From positions 49,435 through 113,434 of the forward strand of contig CAYIBX010000001.1 of NCBI GenBank assembly GCA_964361785.1: DNA of 64,000 bases, read 5' to 3'. The DNA comes from UBA927 sp964361785 (GTDB lineage Bacteria; Patescibacteriota; Microgenomatia; UBA10105; UBA927). Shown piece after piece: positions 53,632 to 61,727 of this stretch. The position numbers were made by a program, and so were the translations under genes. Numbering within the stretch: the first letter of the stretch is position 1; every line of letters starts with the position of its first letter. A model generated the notes under the pieces. It was not told where the DNA came from and did no database searches. It saw only the letters and a list, made by a program, of their open reading frames with translations.

Positions 53632-54754
53632 GCCACCATTTCGTATTGTAATAACAGGCGGTCACTTGACTCCTGCTATCGCCACCATTACCGCCTTACA
53701 ACGCAGAGATCTTTCAGTGAGAATTTATTTTATCGGACGGGATAAGGTGTCTGACAGCCAAGAGACCAAATCGCATGAAAAAGAGGCGATGAAAGAGTTG
53801 GGTGTGTCATTTTTATCTTTAACGACTGGCCGACTGACGAAGGCAGGGTCACTCGTTGAGATTGTATCCTCTCTTATAAAAGTTCCTATCGGTTTCTGTA
53901 TGGCCTTTTGGTATTTATTAACGATTCGACCTGACGCAATTGTTTCATTTGGCGGATATATTGCTGTTCCCATCGTTATTGTAGGTTGGGTGATGGGCAT
54001 ACCAATTATTACTCATGAACAAACGCAAAGCGTAGGGTTAGGCACTAAAATTATCGCACTGTTTTCAAATGTTGTTTGTGTGAGTGATCCTACGCAGGTG
54101 CAGTCGTTTCCTTTTGTGCGATCCGTATATACAGGGTTGCCGCTTCGCGATGTAATTGTCAGTGCTGCAAAGGAATTGAAGTACAAAAAAGCAAAACATT
54201 CTCGTCCATGTATTTTGATCACCGGCGGCACCACGGGAGCCTTGAGTATAAATACTGTTGTATACGATGCATTACCACAACTACTTTGTATAGCTAACGT
54301 CGTTCATCAAGTTGGTGCCATGTCTATTATGCATGCTCGACAAATACAGAATACGCTCCACAAAAAGTCAACATATGTCTATACGTGTATAGAGTATCTT
54401 CGTGAGTCAGACTACGTGAGTTTGTTACAAAAATCTGATGTGGTAGTAGGTCGATCAGGGGCAAATACTGTAGCAGAAGTCGCAGCGCTCGCAAAATCAG
54501 CAATTCTTATTCCGTTGCCATGGGCGTCTTTTGACGAGCAGTACAAAAATGCAGAAGTATTACAAAAAGCAGGGAGTGCATCGATTCTGCCTCAGAAAGA
54601 TCTTACAAGGAGTACATTGGTTTCTTTGGTAACAAGACATATTGAAAAGAGAGATATGTATGAAGCACATGCAAAGGTCTTTGCCAAATCTGTGCGGCTT
54701 GATGCGGCAGAGCTTTTGTGTGATGAAATAATTTTTCTTGTCAGGACAGTATGA
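53618..54754 (+). CDS. murG: UDP-GlcNAc:lipid I GlcNAc-transferase
   Basis: A 378-residue GT28 GT-B enzyme. The N-terminal glycine loop is VITGGHLTPAIATI (slightly altered from the usual GGTGGH), then VSFGGYIAVPIVI and THEQTQSVGLG; the C-terminal domain has ITGGTTGALSIN, VVGRSGANTVAEVAALAKSAILIPLPWASFDEQYKNAEVL. It adds GlcNAc to lipid I to form lipid II on the cytoplasmic face. It overlaps ftsW and is followed at once by ftsQ. Confidence 0.92.
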   Translation: MKNHKPPFRIVITGGHLTPAIATITALQRRDLSVRIYFIGRDKVSDSQETKSHEKEAMKELGVSFLSLTTGRLTKAGSLVEIVSSLIKVPIGFCMAFWYLLTIRPDAIVSFGGYIAVPIVIVGWVMGIPIITHEQTQSVGLGTKIIALFSNVVCVSDPTQVQSFPFVRSVYTGLPLRDVIVSAAKELKYKKAKHSRPCILITGGTTGALSINTVVYDALPQLLCIANVVHQVGAMSIMHARQIQNTLHKKSTYVYTCIEYLRESDYVSLLQKSDVVVGRSGANTVAEVAALAKSAILIPLPWASFDEQYKNAEVLQKAGSASILPQKDLTRSTLVSLVTRHIEKRDMYEAHAKVFAKSVRLDAAELLCDEIIFLVRTV

Positions 54755-54755
54755 T

Positions 54756-55460
54756 ATGCAGAGCACAACGAGAATACCGTTTATTGCAAAGAGATCGGCT
54801 TTGACGGTATTGCTGCTTTTGGCAATCGGTCTTTTTGGTGTGGTTGTAGTAGTAAGTGTGCACGCGCTTTTTCGATTGGATACGGTAGAAGTTGTAGGCA
54901 CTGGAGCCGTATTCTCTGCAGATGCCGCAAAGCTTAGCACGAATGTTTTATTTTTCCCGACAAAAACGCTTGAGAATGATTTACTCAAAAATTATCCTCT
55001 TTTTGCGGCTGTCCGAGTATATAAGCGGTTGCCGCATAGCATTATTATTGAATATTCACTTCGTAATTCGTGGGGCTATATTGATTCGTCGGGACATACA
55101 TACGGTGTGGATGAAGGTGGGGTGATCGTTGGCGAGTATACACCACCATTTGTGCATCCTGTCATGACGTTTGACATAGGGACCCAGTCCATTGGTATGC
55201 GAGTCACTGATACGCGTGTTTTGGCAGCGTTGTCATTCTTGCACGCCCTCGATCCGTCTATACACGTGTCATCGGTGAAAGATTTTTCAAAAACTGCATT
55301 TGAGGTAACAATAGACTCTATGCGCGTGCTTGTTGCCGTAGATGGCGATAAAGAAGAAAAAGCACGTGCTTTACTTTTTCTTCAAAATGGGTTTAGAATT
55401 AAAGGAGTCCTGCCTTCAATGGTTGATCTTCGGTATAGTAAGCCTATAATCACAAAATAA
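54756..55460 (+). CDS. ftsQ: Cell division protein FtsQ
   Basis: A 234-residue bitopic protein started at the ATG at 54756, one base after murG. One membrane helix (about 17-38) is followed by a POTRA domain (FRLDTVEVVGTGAVFSADAAKLS) and the FtsQ domain (LPHSIIIEYSLRNSWGYID, YGVDEGGVIV). It forms the divisome complex with FtsL and FtsB. Position between murG and ftsA supports the call. Confidence 0.88.
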   Translation: MQSTTRIPFIAKRSALTVLLLLAIGLFGVVVVVSVHALFRLDTVEVVGTGAVFSADAAKLSTNVLFFPTKTLENDLLKNYPLFAAVRVYKRLPHSIIIEYSLRNSWGYIDSSGHTYGVDEGGVIVGEYTPPFVHPVMTFDIGTQSIGMRVTDTRVLAALSFLHALDPSIHVSSVKDFSKTAFEVTIDSMRVLVAVDGDKEEKARALLFLQNGFRIKGVLPSMVDLRYSKPIITK

Positions 55461-55527
55461 ATGAAGCGCGCTTTTCATTGCACGATCAACATTGTATACT
55501 ACCCAAAGAGTACGATTATTGAATACT

Positions 55528-56835
55528 ATGGCTAGGGACAGAATCATCAGTGCTATTGATATAGGATCTTCAAAGATAGTCACGCTTATTGCATCCATGA
55601 CTGAAGAGGGCTTGGCTCGGGTTATCGGCGTTTCTACTTCTCCTTCTCATGGCTTAAGAAAAAGCCAAGTGGTTAATATCGAGGAAGCGACCGATGCAAT
55701 TTCAGCGTCTCTTGAAGCAGCAGAGCGCATGGCAGGAACATCTGTGACTCAAGTATTTGTCAGTGTGGGGGGATCACATATCGCTTCCATGAATTCTCAT
55801 GGGGTCGTTGCAGTCTCTGAGCCAGACAAAGAAATTTCTCCAAATGATATAAAAAGAGTCATAGATGCCGCAAAAGCTGTGCAGTTACCTACATCGCGTG
55901 ATATTTTACACGTATTACCGCGCGGGTATTCTGTAGATGGGCAAGAAGGAATTGTCGATCCTGTCGGCATGTCCGGCGTACGGCTGGAAGTAGAAACGCA
56001 TTTAGTAACCGGAGGTTCTACGGCGATACGTAATCTGCATAAATGTGTCGAGGAGTTGGGTGTGGATGTGGTTGATGTGGCTTTTGGAGGCCTTGCGTCA
56101 GCAGTTGCAACGTTATCAGATACAGAGAAAGAATTGGGCGTGGTACTGGTTGATATCGGTGGCGGTACGACTGATGTGGCAATATTTGTCGATGGTGCAC
56201 TGTCTTATTCGTCCGTAATCCCCATTGGTGCGATAAATATTACAAAAGATTTAGCAGCGGGCCTTCGGGTATCGCTTGAGAGTGCTGAGAAAATCAAACT
56301 CCGTTTGGGACAAGTGGTGAAATCACCAATGATGGGAGAAGAAGAAAGTAGAGTGAAATCTTTAAAGAACGAAAAGGAAGATGATATAGATATCGGAGAT
56401 CTCGGTCTTCCAGAAGGTATGCGAATGATTTCCAAAAAAACACTGATTGAAGGAATTATCAAACCGCGATTAAATGAAATATTTACGATGGTCGCGTTAG
56501 AAATTAAACGCAGTGGATTTGGTGGCATGATGCCGTCAGGTGTCGTGTTGACCGGTGGTGGTGCATTGACCATTGGTGCCGTAGAGTCTGCCCGAAGAAA
56601 TTTAGCAATGCCCGTGCATATTGGGATTCCTCAGAAAGTGACGGGACTGGTTGATGAAATTATGACGCCGACGTATGCCGCTGCAGTCGGACTTATCCTT
56701 TGGGGTGATAAGGAAGGTGGTCAAGAAGGTACAACGGGAAGTATTTTTTCTGGTATCGGCAAGCTTGGTGGTAATTTTCATATGAAAGGACTTGCTGGAA
56801 AGGTAGTCAATCTGGTAAAGTCATTTCTGCCCTAG
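55528..56835 (+). CDS. ftsA: Cell division protein FtsA
   Basis: A 435-residue actin-like ATPase. The start is the ATG at 55528, which leads directly into the phosphate-1 motif SAIDIGSSKI. The SHS2 (1C) region (LEAAERMAGTSVTQVFVSVGG), phosphate-2 motif VLVDIGGGTTDVAIF and adenosine motif GVVLTGGGAL follow. It ends with the amphipathic helix LAGKVVNLVKSFLP that binds the membrane. It tethers FtsZ to the membrane. Confidence 0.95.
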   Translation: MARDRIISAIDIGSSKIVTLIASMTEEGLARVIGVSTSPSHGLRKSQVVNIEEATDAISASLEAAERMAGTSVTQVFVSVGGSHIASMNSHGVVAVSEPDKEISPNDIKRVIDAAKAVQLPTSRDILHVLPRGYSVDGQEGIVDPVGMSGVRLEVETHLVTGGSTAIRNLHKCVEELGVDVVDVAFGGLASAVATLSDTEKELGVVLVDIGGGTTDVAIFVDGALSYSSVIPIGAINITKDLAAGLRVSLESAEKIKLRLGQVVKSPMMGEEESRVKSLKNEKEDDIDIGDLGLPEGMRMISKKTLIEGIIKPRLNEIFTMVALEIKRSGFGGMMPSGVVLTGGGALTIGAVESARRNLAMPVHIGIPQKVTGLVDEIMTPTYAAAVGLILWGDKEGGQEGTTGSIFSGIGKLGGNFHMKGLAGKVVNLVKSFLP

Positions 56836-56923
56836 CTCTTCAGTACACTTGCCAGTAGGTAGGTCTGCCCCTGATGAACTCATAGATTAATATTATTGAG
56901 TTTTATTGCATTGCGTCGCATGT

Positions 56924-56932
56924 TGGTATAAT
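56924..56932 (+). promoter_or_regulatory. Extended -10 promoter of ftsZ
   Basis: TGgTATAAT, with TATAAT at 56927-56932, lies 14 bases before the ATG at 56947. The 111-base gap between ftsA and ftsZ has no gene, so ftsZ is probably also transcribed on its own. Confidence 0.55.
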
Positions 56933-56946
56933 CAATTACAATTTTT

Positions 56947-58143
56947 ATGTTAATCAAGCCTGATACAGCCAGATTTGCAAAAATTAAAGTCGTCGGCATA
57001 GGCGGCGGCGGGAGTAATGCCGTAAATTCTATGATAGTGAATAATCAGATAAACGGTGTTGATTTCATATCCGTAAACACGGATGCGCAAGCGCTCCTTC
57101 TTTCCCAAGCGCAAAATAAAATTCAAATTGGTGATAATTTTACTAGAGGCTTAGGGGCTGGCGGAAATCCCGATGTAGGACGACAAGCGGCAGAAGAATC
57201 ACGTGAGAAAATCGCTGAGTATTTGCGGGATAGCGATATGGTATTTTTGACCTGTGGAGAGGGCGGAGGCACAGGGACAGGAGCTACCCCAGTGTTTGCT
57301 GAAATTGCAAAGGAGTTGGGAGCTCTTACCGTCGCGGTCGTGACCAAGCCATTTCAGTTTGAAGGGACAAGGCGGATGGTGACAGCAGAAGAGGGTATCG
57401 CAAATCTTAAAGATAAAGTAGATACATTAATTGTGATACCAAATCAGAGACTTTTGGAGGTTATCGATAAAAAGATGACACTTATCGAAGCATTTCGCGT
57501 CACGGATTCAGTATTAGGACAAGGAGTACAAGGAATTTCTGATCTTATTACGATGCCCGGACTTATCAACGTAGACTTTGCAGATGTACGCGCCATTATG
57601 ACTAACGCTGGATCAGCGCTTATGGGAATTGGCACCGGAGTCGGGGAGAACAGAGCATCAACAGCCGCAAGAACTGCTATCGCGTCGCCTCTTCTTGAAA
57701 CAACGATTGAGGGAGCAAAGGGCGTCCTATTTAACATCATCGGAGGCAATGACGTCACGATGGCTGAAGTAGATGAGGCAGCGAAACTGATTTCATCTGC
57801 CGTAGATCCAGATGCCAATATAATTTTCGGTGCAACGATTGACGAAAAGCTCGTTGATCAGATCAAAATTACCGTCATAGCTACAGGGTTTGATGAAACC
57901 AAACGAAGACTTCGCGAGATGACGACCAAGCCCACGCGAGATGTGCGATACGGCATGCCGCAACAGCGACAGCCACAGGGCGCTATGTTTACACCAAGTA
58001 GCAACAATCCAGCCTCTATTCCGTTGACGCCTGTGGTTGATCCAAACGCACATAACGCACCAATATTTAATCCAAGTGTAGACGATGTGCCTCCAGAAGA
58101 AGATGAATTCGACATCCCCGCCTTTTTAAGGCAGAGGAGTTGA
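56947..58143 (+). CDS. ftsZ: Cell division protein FtsZ
   Basis: A 398-residue tubulin-like GTPase. The glycine motif GIGGGGSNAVNSM comes first, the tubulin signature GGGTGTG is at residues 106-112, and the T7 loop LINVDFADVRAIM carries the catalytic Asp. After a variable linker from about residue 320 the protein ends with EFDIPAFLRQRS, the conserved C-terminal peptide that binds FtsA. It polymerises into the Z ring. The last ten codons have a synonymous second copy 1.4 kb downstream. Confidence 0.97.
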   Translation: MLIKPDTARFAKIKVVGIGGGGSNAVNSMIVNNQINGVDFISVNTDAQALLLSQAQNKIQIGDNFTRGLGAGGNPDVGRQAAEESREKIAEYLRDSDMVFLTCGEGGGTGTGATPVFAEIAKELGALTVAVVTKPFQFEGTRRMVTAEEGIANLKDKVDTLIVIPNQRLLEVIDKKMTLIEAFRVTDSVLGQGVQGISDLITMPGLINVDFADVRAIMTNAGSALMGIGTGVGENRASTAARTAIASPLLETTIEGAKGVLFNIIGGNDVTMAEVDEAAKLISSAVDPDANIIFGATIDEKLVDQIKITVIATGFDETKRRLREMTTKPTRDVRYGMPQQRQPQGAMFTPSSNNPASIPLTPVVDPNAHNAPIFNPSVDDVPPEEDEFDIPAFLRQRS

Positions 58144-58198
58144 TAAAGAGTAGGGAATTGAGATACCATGGATGGTAAGAATAAATAGAGAAGCTTCT

Positions 58199-58606
58199 AT
58201 GAATATACTCACATTTTTTGATAAGAATAAGATTCGTGACGGATGGCAATCGCGTGTAGAACAGAAATTTTCACAACTTCCTGATACGCATTTTACGCAT
58301 GTTGATTCATTGGCTGATGCTATCAGCCACATGCAAAGAAACGATGAAAGAAGTATCATTGTATTTGGCTTATCGGATGGGAAACATGGTGCTTGGACGA
58401 ATCTAATTCCTCATATTAAATCGAATTATATACCGATAGTACTTACTGGAGATCTTGATAAATATTTTTATTCGGAAACATTTCGTAAGCAAACAGGAAG
58501 AGCACCTCGGATTCTTGACACAGTTAATTTTTATCGTGATATAGAAGTTCTCATGAAGTTTCTCAAAGAACAATTTTCCCACTCCAGTGGTGAATATAAA
58601 GAGTGA
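58199..58606 (+). CDS. Hypothetical protein, 135 residues
   Basis: I start at the ATG at 58199; the frame is open to a GTG at 58172. The protein alternates predicted strands and helices (RSIIVFGLSDGK, YIPIVLTGDLD), which recalls a small Rossmann or receiver-like fold, but no catalytic motif is visible. No family recognised. It lies downstream of ftsZ and is the first gene of a block with repeats (see 58705 and 59547). Confidence 0.6.
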   Translation: MNILTFFDKNKIRDGWQSRVEQKFSQLPDTHFTHVDSLADAISHMQRNDERSIIVFGLSDGKHGAWTNLIPHIKSNYIPIVLTGDLDKYFYSETFRKQTGRAPRILDTVNFYRDIEVLMKFLKEQFSHSSGEYKE

Positions 58607-58704
58607 CGATTTATCTTAACTTCGGCAACACAGCCTAAGCAATGCATAGATGCAATATTCTTAAGTAATTCTGGTATTAGTCCTGCGAGGAATAATATTG
58701 GAGC

Positions 58705-58735
58705 AGCTTGGGGTTTGAGAGTGGGGATTAGGGCA
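58705..58735 (+). repeat. 30-bp repeat, copy 1
   Basis: Begins AGCTTGGGGTTTGAGAG and continues with GGGGATT. It matches 60127-60157 at about 27 of 30 positions. It lies about 100 bases after the stop of the 135-residue gene. Confidence 0.8.
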
Positions 58736-58747
58736 ACTTAATCCCCA
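58722..58747 (+). terminator. Hairpin, possible terminator
   Basis: TGGGGATTA (58722-58730), an eight-base loop and TAATCCCCA (58739-58747) form a perfect nine-pair stem. Only CTTT follows, so it is a weak terminator or a structured site. It overlaps the repeat at 58705. Confidence 0.5.
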
Positions 58748-58771
58748 CTTTGCGGTATTAAGGATTTATGG

Positions 58772-58777
58772 TAAAAT
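58772..58777 (+). promoter_or_regulatory. -10-like box of the 113-residue gene
   Basis: TAAAAT lies nine bases before the ATG at 58787, with no Shine-Dalgarno in between. Confidence 0.35.
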
Positions 58778-58786
58778 ACCAAAATC

Positions 58787-59128
58787 ATGAAAGTAACTAC
58801 AGTGTCAATCAAAAGTGAACGATTAGTTGAAGATGGTAAAGGAGCCCTCCGAAGATTTAAAAGAAGGACAGGCAGGCACCTATCTGTTTTTGGCGCAGGC
58901 ACTGGACTTATGGGTCATGCTGAAACTGCACTTAACCCGACCGCTCATGGGGATGGTACGAAAGTTAGCGATAGAGATGATGTGCAATATATTGAGGATA
59001 AATGGGCACGACCTATGAGAACAACTCCAGGAAGATCATTTAGTGTATTTGGTGGTGGCGAAATACAAGTAGAAGATGCTCAACCTAAACCTAGACAACG
59101 AGTTATCAAATTAAAAATCGCTATATAA
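58787..59128 (+). CDS. Hypothetical protein with repeated SVFG motif
   Basis: A 113-residue basic protein with no known family. TGRHLSVFGAGTG (about residues 28-40) and PGRSFSVFGGGE (about 81-92) look like an internal repeat. It lacks a signal peptide or membrane segment and is Gly/Arg-rich, which suggests a partly disordered protein. It is followed three bases later by another unknown gene, so the two are probably an operon. Confidence 0.6.
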   Translation: MKVTTVSIKSERLVEDGKGALRRFKRRTGRHLSVFGAGTGLMGHAETALNPTAHGDGTKVSDRDDVQYIEDKWARPMRTTPGRSFSVFGGGEIQVEDAQPKPRQRVIKLKIAI

Positions 59129-59131
59129 AGT

Positions 59132-59437
59132 ATGATAAAAGTAGAGAATTTAAGTGTAACAATAAGACCAAGAAGAGGTGTTTTTGGTTTCTTCGGGCAG
59201 CATGAGGTAGTTGCTACTGATAAGAGCAAAAATGCTATATCTGAGGTTGTAGTAAGAAGGGGTTCGCGAAGAAAAATGGAGTCTTTGTTAAATTTAGGAT
59301 TACTCATAAAGCTAGAGAGTCAGTTAGTTGATGCTGAGGATTCTCTTAGGTCATTAGACCCTCAAAGAGAGCCACACGTGAAGAATCAGCACGCTGAGCA
59401 TAGGTCACTTCTTAGAGGAATAGGTTTTCCCATTTAA
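59132..59437 (+). CDS. Hypothetical protein, 101 residues
   Basis: A basic protein of unknown family. RRGVFGFFGQHEV near residue 14 faintly resembles the SVFG repeats of the preceding protein. The C-terminal half is helical with charged residues (LESQLVDAEDSLRSLD). It is probably co-transcribed with the gene three bases upstream. Confidence 0.55.
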   Translation: MIKVENLSVTIRPRRGVFGFFGQHEVVATDKSKNAISEVVVRRGSRRKMESLLNLGLLIKLESQLVDAEDSLRSLDPQREPHVKNQHAEHRSLLRGIGFPI

Positions 59438-59452
59438 AAATATCGATATTTT
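59437..59452 (+). repeat. Perfect 16-bp AT-rich palindrome
   Basis: AAAATATCGATATTTT is perfectly self-complementary and lies at the end of the 101-residue gene. It could be a terminator stem without loop or, more likely, a protein-binding site. Confidence 0.5.
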
Positions 59453-59546
59453 ATAGACTAGGTTATTGATTTTGATCTGTGTCCCTGTTACATTCTCCCT
59501 GAAGACTGAATAAATGCATGGTTCGAGAGGTTGAGGCGTCCTATAA

Positions 59547-59576
59547 ATCCCCGCCTTTTTGAGGCAAAGAAGTTAG
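59547..59576 (+). repeat. Second copy of the last ten codons of ftsZ
   Basis: Ten codons read IPAFLRQRS and stop, as at the end of ftsZ (58114-58143). Five of 30 bases differ, and every difference is silent (Leu, Gln, Arg and stop codons). A TAA lies directly before, so the copy is not the end of a longer intact gene. Confidence 0.85.
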
Positions 59577-59594
59577 GGCTTTGTAATAATATAT

Positions 59595-60128
59595 ATGCTA
59601 GCTTCAATTAATAGAAAAAAATTACTTCCCTCATTTTTACGAGGTGCTGAATCTGAATACAGGAGTGCGTTAGGTGTGAAAAAAGTTACTGAGGCGGGTA
59701 TACAGCGACGATTCAGAATGCCGGGATTATTTGATGCAATGCATCGGTCTGCGCACTTTGCTAATTGGCGAGCAGTCGGCATAGAAGCGCGTCTTCCAAT
59801 ACGTACCGTTCGCGAGTACATAGGGTTTGATGTTATTGTTGGAGGTATAGAAAATTGTGTAAAAATGAGATATTTCCCTGAGGTGAGAGATAAGAAAGAT
59901 AGAACCTACCCAACTGAGTTAGCTTCTTTGAATGTGAGAATGTTGACAAACGAAAGAGAAGATGAGGATAGTTTTGTTGGTGTACCCGCCATATTATCGC
60001 GTTGCGATATACAAAATAGGTCAATACGATTCATGGGAGTAATTCCATTCAAAGGTAGAGATTATACTTCGTTACTGTTATATCCGAGGCACGATACAAA
60101 AGACGGATACACATTTCGATTTGAGTAG
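59595..60128 (+). CDS. Hypothetical protein, 177 residues
   Basis: A soluble basic protein of unknown family with no signal or membrane segment. The second half is beta-rich (FDVIVGGIENCVKMRYFPEV, IRFMGVIPFKGRDYTSLLLYP). TAATAT lies just upstream of the ATG. It sits between the ftsZ-tail copy and the second 30-bp repeat, which overlaps its stop codon. Confidence 0.6.
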   Translation: MLASINRKKLLPSFLRGAESEYRSALGVKKVTEAGIQRRFRMPGLFDAMHRSAHFANWRAVGIEARLPIRTVREYIGFDVIVGGIENCVKMRYFPEVRDKKDRTYPTELASLNVRMLTNEREDEDSFVGVPAILSRCDIQNRSIRFMGVIPFKGRDYTSLLLYPRHDTKDGYTFRFE

Positions 60129-60157
60129 CTTGGGATTTGAGAGAGGGGATTTGGGAT
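60127..60157 (+). repeat. 30-bp repeat, copy 2
   Basis: AGCTTGGGATTTGAGAG followed by GGGGATT and GGG; about 27 of 30 positions agree with 58705-58735. It begins in the stop codon of the 177-residue gene. Confidence 0.8.
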
Positions 60158-60163
60158 ACACGA

Positions 60164-61597
60164 TTAAATACTTTGTTGGCCTATTTTGCTTTTTGGTAGT
60201 TTTGGTGTTGCAAGATCCGCAGCTGCCTCCCAAGGGCGCTGTGACTCGACGTAGTCAATATAATCATTAATAGTCATACCAGTTGAGTAATTTCCTTCAA
60301 TTTGACGCTGTATATTGCCTGTAACACCTGAAACAAGAGTGGTAAGAGTTATTACAAGATCAATGATATTAATGATGCGTTTGTTTCGGTTGGCTTGGGC
60401 TAATGGATCAGCAAGCCATTTCATATGATCTTTATATTTCGTTTCACTCCAGGTAGTCTCTTGTGATTTAAATCTACGATCTGTAGCATCTAATTTTTTC
60501 ATCAATTTCGCATAGAGATCTTCTTTTGGTTGACTGAGAAGTTCCAATGTAGATCGTGCATCTTGACGAATAGCCTCCGGCACCCAAGGTTCGAGCTTAT
60601 ACGGTGCAATTTCTTCGTTTGAATCTTCAAAACGTGCTTTTTGGACGTTATCCAATGCATTCATCAATGATGTTTCATCATGTACAGACGGGAGTTGTTG
60701 ATCGATAATGTGACGAATTCGTTTCATGTCATTATATTCGGATTGATTTTCTCGAAGAGTTTGTGCCGCGTGTTCTTTTGCAAAGGGTATGAAAGTCTGA
60801 TCTACATCTATTTGTTGTGTTCGAAGTGTTTGTTCCATATTTGAAAGATCAAATATCGTCTGCTCGGCAGACAATCTGCTTTTTAACACTGCAGTATGGA
60901 TACTTTTTTTATAAAGAGCTTCGATTTGAGTATCTGTGTGATGGCCATCATATTTAAATCCTAATAATTGTATAGATACTGGTCGCATTAAGTTCTTTAC
61001 TGTACCGGTATCTTTGGGTTTTGGTATGGATTCTTTTGCTATTTGTATAATGTCTGGTTTATTTTGTATTTCATCTGCAATTGAGTGAAACATAAGTTGG
61101 CGGGTAAGCGGGTCTTGAGTCATAGACCGAATTTCGCGAAAAAGTTCGGCTCCCAAAGGAAAAAGTAATTTATCCACGTATTGTTCTCGTAATTTTTTAT
61201 CAGGCAGCACTTGTTTTAAACGATTGGAATCAGCTATTTTTTGAGCCACAGTGCCCCAGGGACTATCTATAGTGGAAAGTGCATCTTTTACCTCAATAAC
61301 TTCAAGAGAATCCATTTCGTTTTTAAGAGAGGAAAGACTTTGTTCTACTTGCGTTTTTTTTGTGCTGTCAAGACTGTTTTTAACGTTTTCTAATTGTTTG
61401 GTTAGTGTATTGATACTTGGGGTATCGATAGTATTGTAAGTTTGTAGTCCATTTAAAAGTAAATCTATGGGTTGAGCGACTTTTATGTTTAGATGAGATA
61501 GTTCTTTTGAGGGTTTTGCTGAGGCGGTATAGACTACTTCAGAATTTTTCTGTTTATATTTTTTCTCATTAATAACTGGATTCAATATGTCATTCAT
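60164..61597 (-). CDS. Large helical protein with one membrane segment, unknown
   Basis: A 477-residue, mostly helical and highly charged protein. Long stretches have heptad-like character (for example residues 70-110 and 230-300), and one hydrophobic segment (IINIIDLVITLTTLVSGVTG) lies near residue 410. The protein is thus a C-terminally anchored coiled-coil-type protein. No family recognised. It is divergent from the gene at 61728. Confidence 0.65.
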   Translation of the reverse strand: MNDILNPVINEKKYKQKNSEVVYTASAKPSKELSHLNIKVAQPIDLLLNGLQTYNTIDTPSINTLTKQLENVKNSLDSTKKTQVEQSLSSLKNEMDSLEVIEVKDALSTIDSPWGTVAQKIADSNRLKQVLPDKKLREQYVDKLLFPLGAELFREIRSMTQDPLTRQLMFHSIADEIQNKPDIIQIAKESIPKPKDTGTVKNLMRPVSIQLLGFKYDGHHTDTQIEALYKKSIHTAVLKSRLSAEQTIFDLSNMEQTLRTQQIDVDQTFIPFAKEHAAQTLRENQSEYNDMKRIRHIIDQQLPSVHDETSLMNALDNVQKARFEDSNEEIAPYKLEPWVPEAIRQDARSTLELLSQPKEDLYAKLMKKLDATDRRFKSQETTWSETKYKDHMKWLADPLAQANRNKRIINIIDLVITLTTLVSGVTGNIQRQIEGNYSTGMTINDYIDYVESQRPWEAAADLATPKLPKSKIGQQSI

Positions 61598-61669
61598 GAA
61601 ATGAAGTCTTGGTAATATTTATTACGTGTATACAATCATGATTCTATCAAATTAATCCAATATCGTCAC

Positions 61670-61690
61670 CTTTAGAGTCTTGGTCTAAAG
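61670..61690 (+). repeat. Inverted repeat between divergent genes
   Basis: CTTTAGA (61670-61676), a seven-base loop and TCTAAAG (61684-61690) form a perfect stem 26 bases upstream of the -10 box at 61716. It is a candidate operator for one or both divergent genes. Confidence 0.45.
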
Positions 61691-61715
61691 AAGCCTTGGA
61701 GTTGATTGTATGGTA

Positions 61716-61721
61716 TATAAT
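61716..61721 (+). promoter_or_regulatory. -10 box six bases from the start codon
   Basis: A perfect TATAAT, then six bases, then the ATG at 61728. It lies inside an alternative in-frame start region and so also decides the start of the gene. Confidence 0.65.
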
Positions 61722-61727
61722 ATGATC

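Noticed and set aside
59460..59545. Possible tRNA gene because of GGTTCGAG near 59518
   Set aside because: No acceptor stem, D-arm or anticodon arm can be folded around it. I found no convincing tRNA or rRNA gene anywhere in the window.
58141..59576. Calling the block behind ftsZ a complete integrative element
   Set aside because: No integrase, transposase or replication gene is visible, so only the duplicated tail and the repeats are reported.
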